Source: DASPKM01 sp036402175
GTDB taxonomy: Bacteria; Bacteroidota; Bacteroidia; Chitinophagales; Chitinophagaceae
Direction of reading: 5' to 3'
Length of the DNA stretch: 9,290 bases
Assembly (NCBI GenBank): GCA_036402175.1
Contig: DASWTK010000111.1
Span: 1 to 9,290, forward strand
Shown here piece by piece: positions 1 through 5,884 of the stretch. A program made the position numbers and the translations under genes. The first letter of the stretch is position 1. Each line of letters starts with the position of its first letter. Below the pieces are notes generated by a model that made no database searches, had not been told where the DNA came from, and saw nothing but the letters and a program-made list of their open reading frames with translations.

Positions 1-810
1 GTATGTGATCAGAATTTTCATGGTCGTACCAGCACCGTTATATCATTCAGCTCCGATCCTGCCGCGAAAAAGAATTTCGGTCCGTATATGCCAGGGTTCA
101 TTTCCATCCCGTTCAATGACCTCGAAGCGCTCGCAAAGGCGCTTCAGAATAAAAACGTTGCAGGTTTTCTGTTGGAGCCTATTCAGGGTGAAGCAGGAGT
201 TGTAGTACCTGATGAGGGATACCTGAGAAAGGCAAAAGAATATTGTGAAATTGCGAATGTTTTGTTCATAGCGGACGAGATACAGACCGGGCTTTGCAGA
301 ACAGGTAAAATGCTTTGCTGCGATCATGAGAATGTACGTCCTGATATTTTGATTTTAGGTAAGGCGCTCAGTGGCGGAATGCTGCCTGTTTCCGCCGTAC
401 TTGCAGACGATCCGATCATGTTAACCATTCAGCCTGGTGAACACGGATCAACTTATGGTGGCAATCCGCTTGCGTGCAAAGTGGCAATGACAGCGCTTTC
501 TGTTCTGAAGGAAGAGAATATGGCATCAAATGCAATTAAAATGGGAGAAATCCTCCGGTCTGAGCTCAGTCAGATCGATTCGCCACATATAAAAGCAGTC
601 AGGGGCAAAGGCTTGCTCAATGCTATCGTCATTGATCATGCGAATAATGAGGCGGCATGGCAGCTTTGCCTGGCATTGAAAGAAAACGGACTGCTTGCCA
701 AACCAACGCATGGTGATAAAATTCGTTTTGCACCACCACTTGTGATCACCGAAGAGCAGGTGCTTGAATGCGTGAATATCATACGTAAGAGTTTATCGGT
801 GCTGGATTAA
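1..810 (+). CDS. rocD: Ornithine aminotransferase, C-terminal part (5' end outside window)
   Basis: Class III PLP-dependent aminotransferase, best matched to ornithine-oxoacid transaminase. This enzyme converts ornithine and 2-oxoglutarate to glutamate semialdehyde and glutamate in the cytosol (arginine/ornithine breakdown, link to proline). The frame is open from base 1, so 269 residues are visible and roughly the first 130 of about 400 are missing. The start NFHGRT and the following FGPYMPGF are typical of RocD. DEIQTG (Asp at fragment residue 92) should contact the PLP pyridine nitrogen. GKALSGG holds the Schiff-base lysine (residue 121). HGSTYGGNPLA (148-158) is the phosphate-binding Thr region. 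The protein ends at a TAA at 808-810. A transporter gene follows after 23 bases on the same strand and may be cotranscribed. Other class III members (acetylornithine transaminase) are less likely given these motif variants. Confidence 0.93.
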   Translation, partial: VCDQNFHGRTSTVISFSSDPAAKKNFGPYMPGFISIPFNDLEALAKALQNKNVAGFLLEPIQGEAGVVVPDEGYLRKAKEYCEIANVLFIADEIQTGLCRTGKMLCCDHENVRPDILILGKALSGGMLPVSAVLADDPIMLTIQPGEHGSTYGGNPLACKVAMTALSVLKEENMASNAIKMGEILRSELSQIDSPHIKAVRGKGLLNAIVIDHANNEAAWQLCLALKENGLLAKPTHGDKIRFAPPLVITEEQVLECVNIIRKSLSVLD

Positions 811-833
811 ATCGCGAAGCCTTAATTTTAAGA

Positions 834-1535
834 ATGGATACGCATCTTCATCACGAAGAACATCTTCAAAGCTCGGATTTTTTGCGCGACGTAGTGATCG
901 GTATGTCCGACGGACTAACGGTGCCTTTTGCCCTGGCAGCCGGATTAAGTGGCGCGGTTGAGTCTACCAGCCTGATTGTGATAGCGGGTCTGGCTGAAAT
1001 AGCAGCTGGTTCCATTGCGATGGGCCTTGGAGGTTATCTGGCAGGTAAAACAGAAGTTGATCATTATAATTCTGAATTAAGAAGGGAATACGATGAAGTG
1101 GAAAGGCTTCCACAGAGAGAACGCGAGGAAGTGAGGGAATTTTTCGAACACCTTGGATTGAGTAATGAAGTACAGCAACAAGCTGTTGAAGAAATGACGA
1201 AGGATAAGAAGAAGTGGGTTGATTTTATGATGAAGTATGAATTAGGTCTGGATAAACCAGATCCTAAAAGAGCTTATAAAAGCGCGTTCAATATCGGACT
1301 TTCGTATGTGCTTGGCGGTTTGGTTCCGCTTATCCCCTATTTCTTTACAGAGTCGGCTTTGGAAGGCCTTAAATATTCCTCCATGATCACCATTGCATGC
1401 CTGTTTGTTTTTGGTTATTTCAAAAGCAGTTTCACCGGAGTAAATCCATGGGGAGGCGCAATAAGAGTTACAATGATCGGAGCAATTGCAGCAGGTTGCG
1501 CGTTTGGTGTGGCCAGGCTAATACAGGCTGCATAA
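834..1535 (+). CDS. VIT1/CCC1-family Fe2+/Mn2+ transporter
   Basis: Membrane transporter of the vacuolar iron transporter family, 233 residues. The family exports or sequesters ferrous iron and manganese, usually by proton antiport. Helices 1 and 2 lie at about 19-41 and 46-70. A charged cytoplasmic stretch, 72-140, is rich in Glu/Arg (EYDEVERL, EREEVREFFEHLG) and corresponds to the metal-binding helical domain. Three more helices fill 148-233. GMSDGLTVPFAL holds Asp26, and IAMGLGGYLA holds Met63. These look equivalent to the Asp and Met that line the ion path in plant VIT1, an assignment made by motif and not by alignment. The N-terminus HLHHEEH is His/Glu-rich and could bind metal. The ATG at 834 begins just before the first helix and fits the family. 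It follows rocD by 23 bases. TAATTTTA at 823-830 is only a near match to a -7 element. Confidence 0.9.
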   Translation: MDTHLHHEEHLQSSDFLRDVVIGMSDGLTVPFALAAGLSGAVESTSLIVIAGLAEIAAGSIAMGLGGYLAGKTEVDHYNSELRREYDEVERLPQREREEVREFFEHLGLSNEVQQQAVEEMTKDKKKWVDFMMKYELGLDKPDPKRAYKSAFNIGLSYVLGGLVPLIPYFFTESALEGLKYSSMITIACLFVFGYFKSSFTGVNPWGGAIRVTMIGAIAAGCAFGVARLIQAA

Positions 1536-1552
1536 TTAATCCCTGTTTCTGA

Positions 1553-1933
1553 TCACTTCTTCGTTCGTGGCAGAAATGTCATGACAAGTATAATTGCAGC
1601 AGCAATAACCAGAATATAAATCGCGGGCTGCTTCACCGGGCAGATGCCACGGTAGCAGGAAGTAAATGAAATATATGTTTTAAGCACATAAGAAGCGATC
1701 AATGCGCAAACCAGCAGGTTCGCCCGTTTTGCCCAAACTTTGTTCAGCGCAAAAAATAAAGCGGCAATTGAGGCCAGCACTATCAGCGGCCTGCCTGGCC
1801 TTCCATAATAATTCTGGTATGAATAAAATCCTGTAAAATAGCTATTGAGGTCGGGATGATAGGTCCACGGGAAAAAGCAGGCAATGCACAATACAATGCA
1901 AGCGATTACACCTATTACCTGTGAATATTTCAT
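1553..1933 (-). CDS. Small four-helix membrane protein, unknown function
   Basis: I do not recognise a named family with confidence. The 126-residue product has four likely transmembrane helices at about 5-24, 49-66, 71-90 and 105-122. A hydrophilic loop between helices 1 and 2 is rich in aromatic residues (FPWTYHPDLNSYFTGF, then a Tyr-rich stretch and GRPGRP). A loop between helices 3 and 4 carries two cysteines (SCYRGIC), which could form a disulfide if exported. The C-terminus is basic (RTKK), consistent with a cytoplasmic end. The ATG at 1933 gives a short N-terminus before the first helix. It converges on the VIT-family gene with a 17-base gap and lies downstream of tRNA-Cys, separated from it by a terminator, so it should have its own promoter. 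No clear -33/-7 pair is visible. Similar small FPW-containing membrane proteins are, to my recollection, common in Bacteroidota. Confidence 0.75.
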   Translation of the reverse strand: MKYSQVIGVIACIVLCIACFFPWTYHPDLNSYFTGFYSYQNYYGRPGRPLIVLASIAALFFALNKVWAKRANLLVCALIASYVLKTYISFTSCYRGICPVKQPAIYILVIAAAIILVMTFLPRTKK

Positions 1934-1945
1934 GAAAGGGGCGTT

Positions 1946-1982
1946 AATAAAAATAGCATGGCGTGCTTATGCCTGCCATGCT
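1946..1982 (-). terminator. Intrinsic terminator of tRNA-Cys
   Basis: Read on the minus strand, AGCATGGC (1982-1975) pairs perfectly with GCCATGCT (1962-1955) around a 12-base loop. The stem is followed by ATTTTTATTA, a five-T run at 1953-1949. It begins nine bases after the 3' end of tRNA-Cys and ends about a dozen bases before the start codon of the membrane protein gene, so it should separate the two transcripts. Confidence 0.8.
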
Positions 1983-1990
1983 TTATAAAG

Positions 1991-2061
1991 AGGTACCGAG
2001 CAGATTCGAACTGCTGTAAAAGGTTTTGCAGACCTCTGCCTAGCCACTCGGCCACGGTACC
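1991..2061 (-). tRNA. tRNA-Cys (GCA)
   Basis: A complete 71-base cloverleaf on the minus strand. The acceptor stem is GGTACCG with CGGTACC (7 bp). The D arm is GCC/GGC with loop GAGTGGCTA. The anticodon stem is GAGGT with ACCTT around CTGCAAA, giving anticodon GCA for cysteine. The variable loop is TTAC. The T arm is AGCAG/CTGCT with loop TTCGAAT. The discriminator base (1991) is U, the known cysteine identity base. CCA is not encoded in the DNA and must be added by tRNA nucleotidyltransferase. The gene stands alone, with its own terminator and promoter. Confidence 0.97.
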
Positions 2062-2070
2062 ACAAGGTTG

Positions 2071-2103
2071 CAAAAGTAAGATTTTCAGCCTGATTTGTCC
2101 AAA
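2071..2103 (-). promoter_or_regulatory. Candidate Bacteroidota promoter for tRNA-Cys
   Basis: On the minus strand TTTG (2103-2100) is followed after 21 bases by TACTTTTG (2078-2071), a perfect match to the -7 element TAnnTTTG with a spacing inside the known 17-23 range. The -7 box ends nine bases before the mature tRNA 5' end, which predicts a very short 5' leader. Confidence 0.6.
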
Positions 2104-2122
2104 CATTTTCAATGTATATTGC
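2094..2122 (+). promoter_or_regulatory. Candidate promoter for the nucleoside phosphorylase gene
   Basis: TTTG (2094-2097) is followed after 17 bases by TATATTGC (2115-2122), an imperfect TAnnTTTG. The predicted transcript start near 2128 lies about 29 bases before the ATG at 2157 and downstream of the ATG at 2112, which argues for the shorter protein. The -33 box is the mirror image of the tRNA-Cys -33 box two bases away. Confidence 0.35.
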
Positions 2123-2156
2123 ACAATCCTATTCATTTTATATACTGCACCTTAAC

Positions 2157-3032
2157 ATGCAACGCATAGCAGAATCAGAACTCATAATCAATAGCCGCGG
2201 CGGAATTTATCATCTCGATCTGAGACCCGAGGAAATTGCCACGACCATCATTACGGTCGGCGACCCGGGCAGGGTGCAGGAGGTCAGTAAACACTTTGAC
2301 TCCATAGAATTCCGGAGTGACCACCGTGAATTTGTGACACATACCGGCTATATCGGCAAAAAAAGGATTTCGGTGGTATCAACGGGCATTGGCACAGACA
2401 ATATAGACATTGTATTGAATGAGCTGGATGCGCTGGTAAATATTGATCTTAATACACGCACGACTAAAGCAGAACTTCAACACCTCGACATTATACGGAT
2501 TGGCACAGCCGGTTCATTGCAGGCATCAGTTCCGGTTGACAGTTTTGTTGCCTCTTCCCACGGCCTGGGAATTGACAATCTCGTAAATTTTTACCGCCAT
2601 GAGCCTAACGACCAGGAAAAACAACTTTTGCATTCTTTTGTAACGCATACCCAGCTACATCATAGCATATCCTATCCTTATATCTTTTCTGCAAGCGGTT
2701 CCCTGATAAAACATTTCGTGACAGGCTTTCACCAGGGTATAACGGTTACCTGCCCGGGTTTTTATGGTCCCCAGGGTCGCATTCTGAGGCTTGGTCTTAG
2801 CAATCCCGGGCTGATTGACCGGCTGACGGAATTTTCGTTCGGGCAGCACAGAATAACCAATTTTGAGATGGAAACTGCCGGTATCTATGGGCTGGGAAAG
2901 CTGCTTGGACATCATTGCCTCTCGTTAAGCGCCATTGTAGCCAACAGGGTCACAAAAGAATTCTCAAAAGACTCAAAAAAGACAGTGGAAAGGCTGATTG
3001 AGCAAAGTTTGAACATTGTTGAAGCTTTGTAG
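2157..3032 (+). CDS. Nucleoside phosphorylase, uridine phosphorylase family
   Basis: Cytosolic nucleobase-salvage enzyme that splits nucleosides with phosphate into base and ribose-1-phosphate. The chosen ATG at 2157 gives 291 residues. GDPGR (35-39) is the phosphate loop. The Arg of DHREF (57) and the Arg of RIGTAG match the other phosphate-binding arginines of E. coli uridine phosphorylase. EMET (residues 237-240) is the ribose-binding motif. GPQGR supplies a Gln206-x-Arg208 pair equivalent to the uracil-binding Gln166/Arg168 of E. coli Udp, which favours uridine over purine nucleosides. The protein is about 40 residues longer than E. coli Udp (253), with a longer N-terminus and an insert after residue 90. 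An in-frame ATG at 2112 would add 15 residues but precedes the predicted transcript start. dapF follows after 43 bases. Family membership is firm, substrate is inferred (a udp-like role). Confidence 0.88.
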   Translation: MQRIAESELIINSRGGIYHLDLRPEEIATTIITVGDPGRVQEVSKHFDSIEFRSDHREFVTHTGYIGKKRISVVSTGIGTDNIDIVLNELDALVNIDLNTRTTKAELQHLDIIRIGTAGSLQASVPVDSFVASSHGLGIDNLVNFYRHEPNDQEKQLLHSFVTHTQLHHSISYPYIFSASGSLIKHFVTGFHQGITVTCPGFYGPQGRILRLGLSNPGLIDRLTEFSFGQHRITNFEMETAGIYGLGKLLGHHCLSLSAIVANRVTKEFSKDSKKTVERLIEQSLNIVEAL

Positions 3033-3041
3033 CTAATTTTG
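3008..3041 (+). promoter_or_regulatory. Candidate promoter for dapF
   Basis: TAATTTTG (3034-3041) matches TAnnTTTG exactly and begins one base after the phosphorylase stop codon. TTTG at 3008-3011, inside the preceding gene, lies 22 bases upstream. The start of transcription would fall near 3046, about 30 bases before the dapF ATG. The -7 element also forms the left arm of a hairpin (3035-3060), so either reading may be accidental. Confidence 0.35.
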
Positions 3042-3060
3042 AAGGCTGGGCCTTAAAATT
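3035..3060 (+). repeat. Inverted repeat between phosphorylase and dapF
   Basis: AATTTTGAAGGC (3035-3046) pairs with GCCTTAAAATT (3050-3060) over 11 bp with one bulged G (3041) and a three-base TGG loop. No T-run follows (GAAAGGCTTTATT), so it is not a typical intrinsic terminator. It may be a 3' processing hairpin or fold in the dapF leader. Confidence 0.55.
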
Positions 3061-3075
3061 GAAAGGCTTTATTAA

Positions 3076-3876
3076 ATGAAAGTTCAGTTTTATAAATATC
3101 AGGGCACGGGAAATGATTTTGTTATTCTGGATAACCGCGAAGGCCTTTATAACAACCTGACCATTGAGCAGGTACGGTTTCTTTGCAACCGAAAGTTTGG
3201 TATCGGCGCCGACGGACTGATGCTTCTGAATCTTAAGGATGACTATGATTTTGAAATGAAGTATTTTAATTCAGACGGACGTGAAGCATCGATGTGTGGA
3301 AACGGAGGACGCTGTCTCGTGAAGTTTGCCTACCACCTGGGCATCCGCAAACCTCTTTATCGTTTTATTGCCGTAGATGGGGAACACGAAGCAGAGATTG
3401 ATGACGATGGAACTGTGAGCCTGAAGATGAAAGATGTGAGGGGCATCAGGGAGTTTCATGGCGACTTCATTCTGGACACAGGTTCGCCTCATTATGTAAA
3501 AATGGTGAACGACCTTGAAAACATGAATGTCTACCAAAAAGGATCCGAAATACGTAACAGTAATCATTTTGCAAAGGATGGTATCAACGTGAATTTTGTA
3601 GAACAGAAAGATGATGACGAGATCATGGTGCGCACGTTTGAGCGCGGCGTGGAAGATGAGACCCTGTCATGCGGAACCGGTGTTACTGCCAGCGCGCTTG
3701 TTTCCTATCATAATGAAATTGGTTTTAATAATGTTATTGTAAATACGCCTGGCGGAAAGCTTACCGTTGAATTCGACCGCATGGGTGATGAACAGTATGA
3801 GAATATCTGGCTTTGCGGTCCGGCAGATAAAGTATTTGAAGGCACCCTCACGCTATCTGAAACACAGGTCATGTAA
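3076..3876 (+). CDS. dapF: Diaminopimelate epimerase
   Basis: Cytosolic enzyme that interconverts LL- and meso-diaminopimelate in lysine synthesis and supplies the meso-DAP used to cross-link peptidoglycan. The product has 266 residues, close to the family norm of about 270. It has the two-lobed cofactor-free racemase layout. YQGTGNDFVILDN (8-20) is the N-terminal signature. ASMCGNGGRC holds the first catalytic cysteine, Cys74. LSCGTGVTAS holds the second, Cys199. Both thiols of the two-base mechanism are therefore present. The ATG at 3076 matches the usual N-terminus, and GAAAGG nine bases upstream is a weak ribosome-binding site. It lies 43 bases after the phosphorylase and 95 bases before a predicted cell-envelope lipoprotein. 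Nothing suggests damage or transfer. Confidence 0.97.
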   Translation: MKVQFYKYQGTGNDFVILDNREGLYNNLTIEQVRFLCNRKFGIGADGLMLLNLKDDYDFEMKYFNSDGREASMCGNGGRCLVKFAYHLGIRKPLYRFIAVDGEHEAEIDDDGTVSLKMKDVRGIREFHGDFILDTGSPHYVKMVNDLENMNVYQKGSEIRNSNHFAKDGINVNFVEQKDDDEIMVRTFERGVEDETLSCGTGVTASALVSYHNEIGFNNVIVNTPGGKLTVEFDRMGDEQYENIWLCGPADKVFEGTLTLSETQVM

Positions 3877-3932
3877 TATCCTCTTATACAAGCCTCAAAA
3901 CTCATCACTTACTTTCAACGATTCAATTGGGC

Positions 3933-3963
3933 TTCGGCCGTTCCGATGCAGGTGTTATATTTG
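3933..3963 (+). promoter_or_regulatory. Candidate promoter for the YiiX-like lipoprotein gene
   Basis: TATATTTG (3956-3963) is a perfect TAnnTTTG element. TTCG (3933-3936), 19 bases upstream, is a one-mismatch -33 box. With transcription normally starting four to seven bases after the box, the mRNA would begin zero to five bases before the ATG at 3972, so the message would be almost leaderless. The element also rules out the TTG at 3927 as the usual start. Confidence 0.5.
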
Positions 3964-3971
3964 CGCCTATT

Positions 3972-4694
3972 ATGAAAAAGAGATGGTGGCAATGTCTGGT
4001 AATTGTGATGCTGGCATCCTGTAATTCGCAGGAACCTCCGCCTGCTGATCCCGGGGACGACCTCGGCATCAAAAGCGCCCGTCAAAAACTTGAAGATAAT
4101 CTTGGAATGATTAGTGATGCCAGGCAAATTATAAAAGATGGCGACCTGGTGCTGCGTACAGGCAATGATTACTCAAGTGAACAGATCAAGCTTTTTTCTA
4201 AAAATGACCAGACCTATTCGCATGGAGGAATTGCGTTTCATGATAGCGGTGATATTTATATTTATCATGTTGTGCCGGATTATTTTCATGTGAAAGACAA
4301 AGTGAGAAAGGAAAAACTGGATTCTTTCTGCAATCCTTCTTTGAATATCGGATTTGGCATAGCGCGATACCAGATGGACTCATCCGAGATCGGAAAATTC
4401 CGTGCTTATCTCGACAAGCAATACCAGAAACAGATTCCATTCGACATGATATTTGATCTGACATCAGACGATAGTATGTACTGCTCTGAAATGATCAAGA
4501 AAGGATTGATCCTGGCAACTAAAGATCGCATACATATTAAAAATGAAAGGTTCCTTGACCGAAGTAAATTCAAAATGATCAGCATATATTTCAAAATGAC
4601 TGAAAAGCAGTTTGCCGGAAAGGAATTTATCCCGATTGACAATCTTTTTGTGCGCCCCGACTGCCAGGTCTTGAAACGATATGTGTATGAATAA
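3972..4694 (+). CDS. YiiX/YaeF-like permuted papain-fold lipoprotein (C92-type)
   Basis: Predicted lipoprotein of 240 residues with a circularly permuted NlpC/P60-type thiol hydrolase domain. The N-terminus MKKRWW, a short hydrophobic stretch and the lipobox LASC give lipidation at Cys17. A Pro/Asp-rich linker follows. DGDLVLRTG opens the domain. YSHGGIAFH carries the likely catalytic His84, and MYCSEMI carries the likely nucleophile Cys171 with Glu173 beside it. His before Cys is the order expected for the permuted fold. Relatives include E. coli YiiX and YaeF; the substrates of this family are poorly known, with amide or ester bonds in cell-wall peptides or lipids suggested. The ATG at 3972 is chosen because it gives a proper signal peptide, whereas an upstream TTG at 3927 would bury it. 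It lies between dapF and rnhA, and rnhA follows in the same frame after nine bases. Confidence 0.83.
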   Translation: MKKRWWQCLVIVMLASCNSQEPPPADPGDDLGIKSARQKLEDNLGMISDARQIIKDGDLVLRTGNDYSSEQIKLFSKNDQTYSHGGIAFHDSGDIYIYHVVPDYFHVKDKVRKEKLDSFCNPSLNIGFGIARYQMDSSEIGKFRAYLDKQYQKQIPFDMIFDLTSDDSMYCSEMIKKGLILATKDRIHIKNERFLDRSKFKMISIYFKMTEKQFAGKEFIPIDNLFVRPDCQVLKRYVYE

Positions 4695-4703
4695 ATTCCG
4701 CTA

Positions 4704-5183
4704 TTGAAAAAGGAACTGACGATCTATACCGACGGAGCTTCACGAGGCAATCCAGGCCCCGGAGGTTATGGAGCGATACTTATATGGGGCGATGTTCACA
4801 AGGAGCTATCAGCTGGTTACAGGCGTACTACCAATAACAGGATGGAGCTTCTGGCGGTGATCAGAGCATTGGAGGCACTAAAAAAGGAAAGCCTGAACAT
4901 CACCATTTATTCAGACAGCCAGTATGTAGTGAAAGCTGTTACTGAAGGATGGCTCAGAAAATGGATCGCTACCAATTTCAAGGGTGGCAAGAAGAATAAA
5001 GATCTCTGGCTGCAGTTCTATGAACTCTCACAAAAACACAAGATCCGCTTTGTGTGGGTAAGAGGACATGCCGATAATCCTTACAACAACCGTTGTGATG
5101 AACTTGCAACCGCCGCTGCCGACGGAAAACACCTGCTGATAGATGAAGGATATGAAAACGGGTTGGATGCCGAAATAATGTGA
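4704..5183 (+). CDS. rnhA: Ribonuclease HI
   Basis: Cytosolic endonuclease that cuts the RNA strand of RNA-DNA hybrids (R-loops, primer remnants). The product has 159 residues, typical of bacterial RNase HI (about 155). The four catalytic acidic residues are visible: Asp10 in IYTDGAS, Glu48 in NNRMELLA, Asp71 in IYSDSQYV and Asp132 in NRCDELA. His122 in VRGHADN is the usual assisting histidine. The start is TTG at 4704. It is the only credible initiator between the preceding stop codon (4692-4694) and the first internal ATG at Met47, and it puts the first Asp at position 10 as in E. coli. The gene is in the same frame as the lipoprotein gene and only nine bases downstream, so the two are probably cotranscribed. 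No clear ribosome-binding site is seen. Confidence 0.96.
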   Translation: MKKELTIYTDGASRGNPGPGGYGAILIWGDVHKELSAGYRRTTNNRMELLAVIRALEALKKESLNITIYSDSQYVVKAVTEGWLRKWIATNFKGGKKNKDLWLQFYELSQKHKIRFVWVRGHADNPYNNRCDELATAAADGKHLLIDEGYENGLDAEIM

Positions 5184-5197
5184 GTGGTATTTCGAAT

Positions 5198-5227
5198 AAA
5201 AAAAACCGCAGCGATTTTTCTGCGGTT
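5198..5227 (-). terminator. Intrinsic terminator after the DUF6580-like gene (also ends the rnhA side)
   Basis: On the minus strand AACCGCAG (5227-5220) pairs with CTGCGGTT (5211-5204) around an eight-base loop. The T-run at 5205-5198 starts in the last two stem bases and continues for six more. It lies about 30 bases after the stop codon of the 5259-5825 gene. Read on the plus strand, the same hairpin is followed only by AATTATTTTA, so it may also stop rnhA transcripts, less efficiently. Confidence 0.85.
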
Positions 5228-5258
5228 AATTATTTTATGCCGACACAATTAATTTGAA

Positions 5259-5825
5259 TCAGGCTTTTAATGGTTGCTCAACTGATTTGTTCCTGTTTGC
5301 CAGAAAGTAAGTCCCAAAAAACAAAGCACTGAACACTACTGTTGCCAGTATCGCTCCTCTGTAGAAAGGAAGGCCGTCGATATAACATTGCATCAGACCG
5401 CCGAATGTTTTTGGCCGCTGTAATCCTCCCCCGCCTATCCACACACTGAAATTTGAAAGCAGGAAATAAACTGTAGGTGTAAGGAACGAATAACTGATAA
5501 TATTTCCAGCTTTGAAATTCCGCATGGTAAATCCAAGACAGGTAATGGCCACAAACCAAAGGTAATTCAGCCATTGGCCTTCATAAAAACCAGGCGTATC
5601 GCTCAAGCCGTTTGAATATAAAAACTGGTATAAAAGGTCTGAAATGAATAAAGAGAATACCGGCAGCGCGAATGCCCATTTTTTATCCTTTATCACTGCT
5701 CCGCCAAACAAAGCCATGGCAAGGTGAGGTGCAAAACCAAGCGGACGGCCTGGGATGACCCTGTATAGCGCCGCCACAACAATCAGTAACAAAAAAACCA
5801 ACAGGAAGTTCTTACTAAATTTCAT
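5259..5825 (-). CDS. DUF6580-like integral membrane protein
   Basis: A 188-residue membrane protein with about six hydrophobic segments (near 6-24, 30-45, 50-70, 86-104, 108-130 and 157-177). RPLGFAPHLAMALFGGA, the short basic loop KDKKW and SNFSVWIGG recall the Bacteroidota family I know as DUF6580, whose function is unknown. The layout is somewhat like substrate-binding subunits of ECF vitamin transporters, but that is only an impression and no ECF ATPase is nearby. The ATG at 5825 gives a basic N-terminus (MKFSKN) before the first helix, and a perfect -7 element lies 17 bases upstream. The tail is hydrophilic. It is downstream of manA on the same strand with a 59-base gap, and a strong terminator follows it. 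Confidence 0.8.
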   Translation of the reverse strand: MKFSKNFLLVFLLLIVVAALYRVIPGRPLGFAPHLAMALFGGAVIKDKKWAFALPVFSLFISDLLYQFLYSNGLSDTPGFYEGQWLNYLWFVAITCLGFTMRNFKAGNIISYSFLTPTVYFLLSNFSVWIGGGGLQRPKTFGGLMQCYIDGLPFYRGAILATVVFSALFFGTYFLANRNKSVEQPLKA

Positions 5826-5842
5826 AATGATGGTATGGACGG

Positions 5843-5850
5843 CAAAAATA
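5843..5850 (-). promoter_or_regulatory. Candidate -7 element for the DUF6580-like gene
   Basis: On the minus strand TATTTTTG (5850-5843) matches TAnnTTTG exactly and ends 17 bases before the ATG. No TTG is seen 17-23 bases upstream, so the -33 half is missing and the match may be chance in AT-rich DNA. If real, the gene has its own start besides readthrough from manA. Confidence 0.35.
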
Positions 5851-5884
5851 AACGAAATGAAATTAATTCCGGTTTTTGATTTAT

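Noticed and set aside
823..830. TAATTTTA just before the VIT-family start as a promoter -7 element.
   Set aside because: The last base is wrong, no TTG lies 17-23 bases upstream, and only three bases separate it from the ATG.
1948..1955. TATTTTTA on the minus strand as a promoter for the small membrane protein.
   Set aside because: It is the T-tract of the tRNA-Cys terminator, has one mismatch and lacks a -33 box.
1930..2155. Open frames on both strands across the tRNA-Cys region.
   Set aside because: Both read through a complete tRNA and its terminator or promoter, and the products have no recognisable composition or domain.
2112..2156. Upstream ATG extending the nucleoside phosphorylase by 15 residues.
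   Set aside because: It overlaps the candidate -7 region, and the added residues do not resemble the family N-terminus.
3035..3060. The hairpin before dapF as an intrinsic terminator.
   Set aside because: No T-run follows it on the plus strand, and dapF starts only 15 bases later.
5278..5574. A 98-codon minus-strand frame inside the DUF6580-like gene.
   Set aside because: It is a shadow frame with no helix pattern or motif, while the overlapping frame has clear membrane segments and a proper start.
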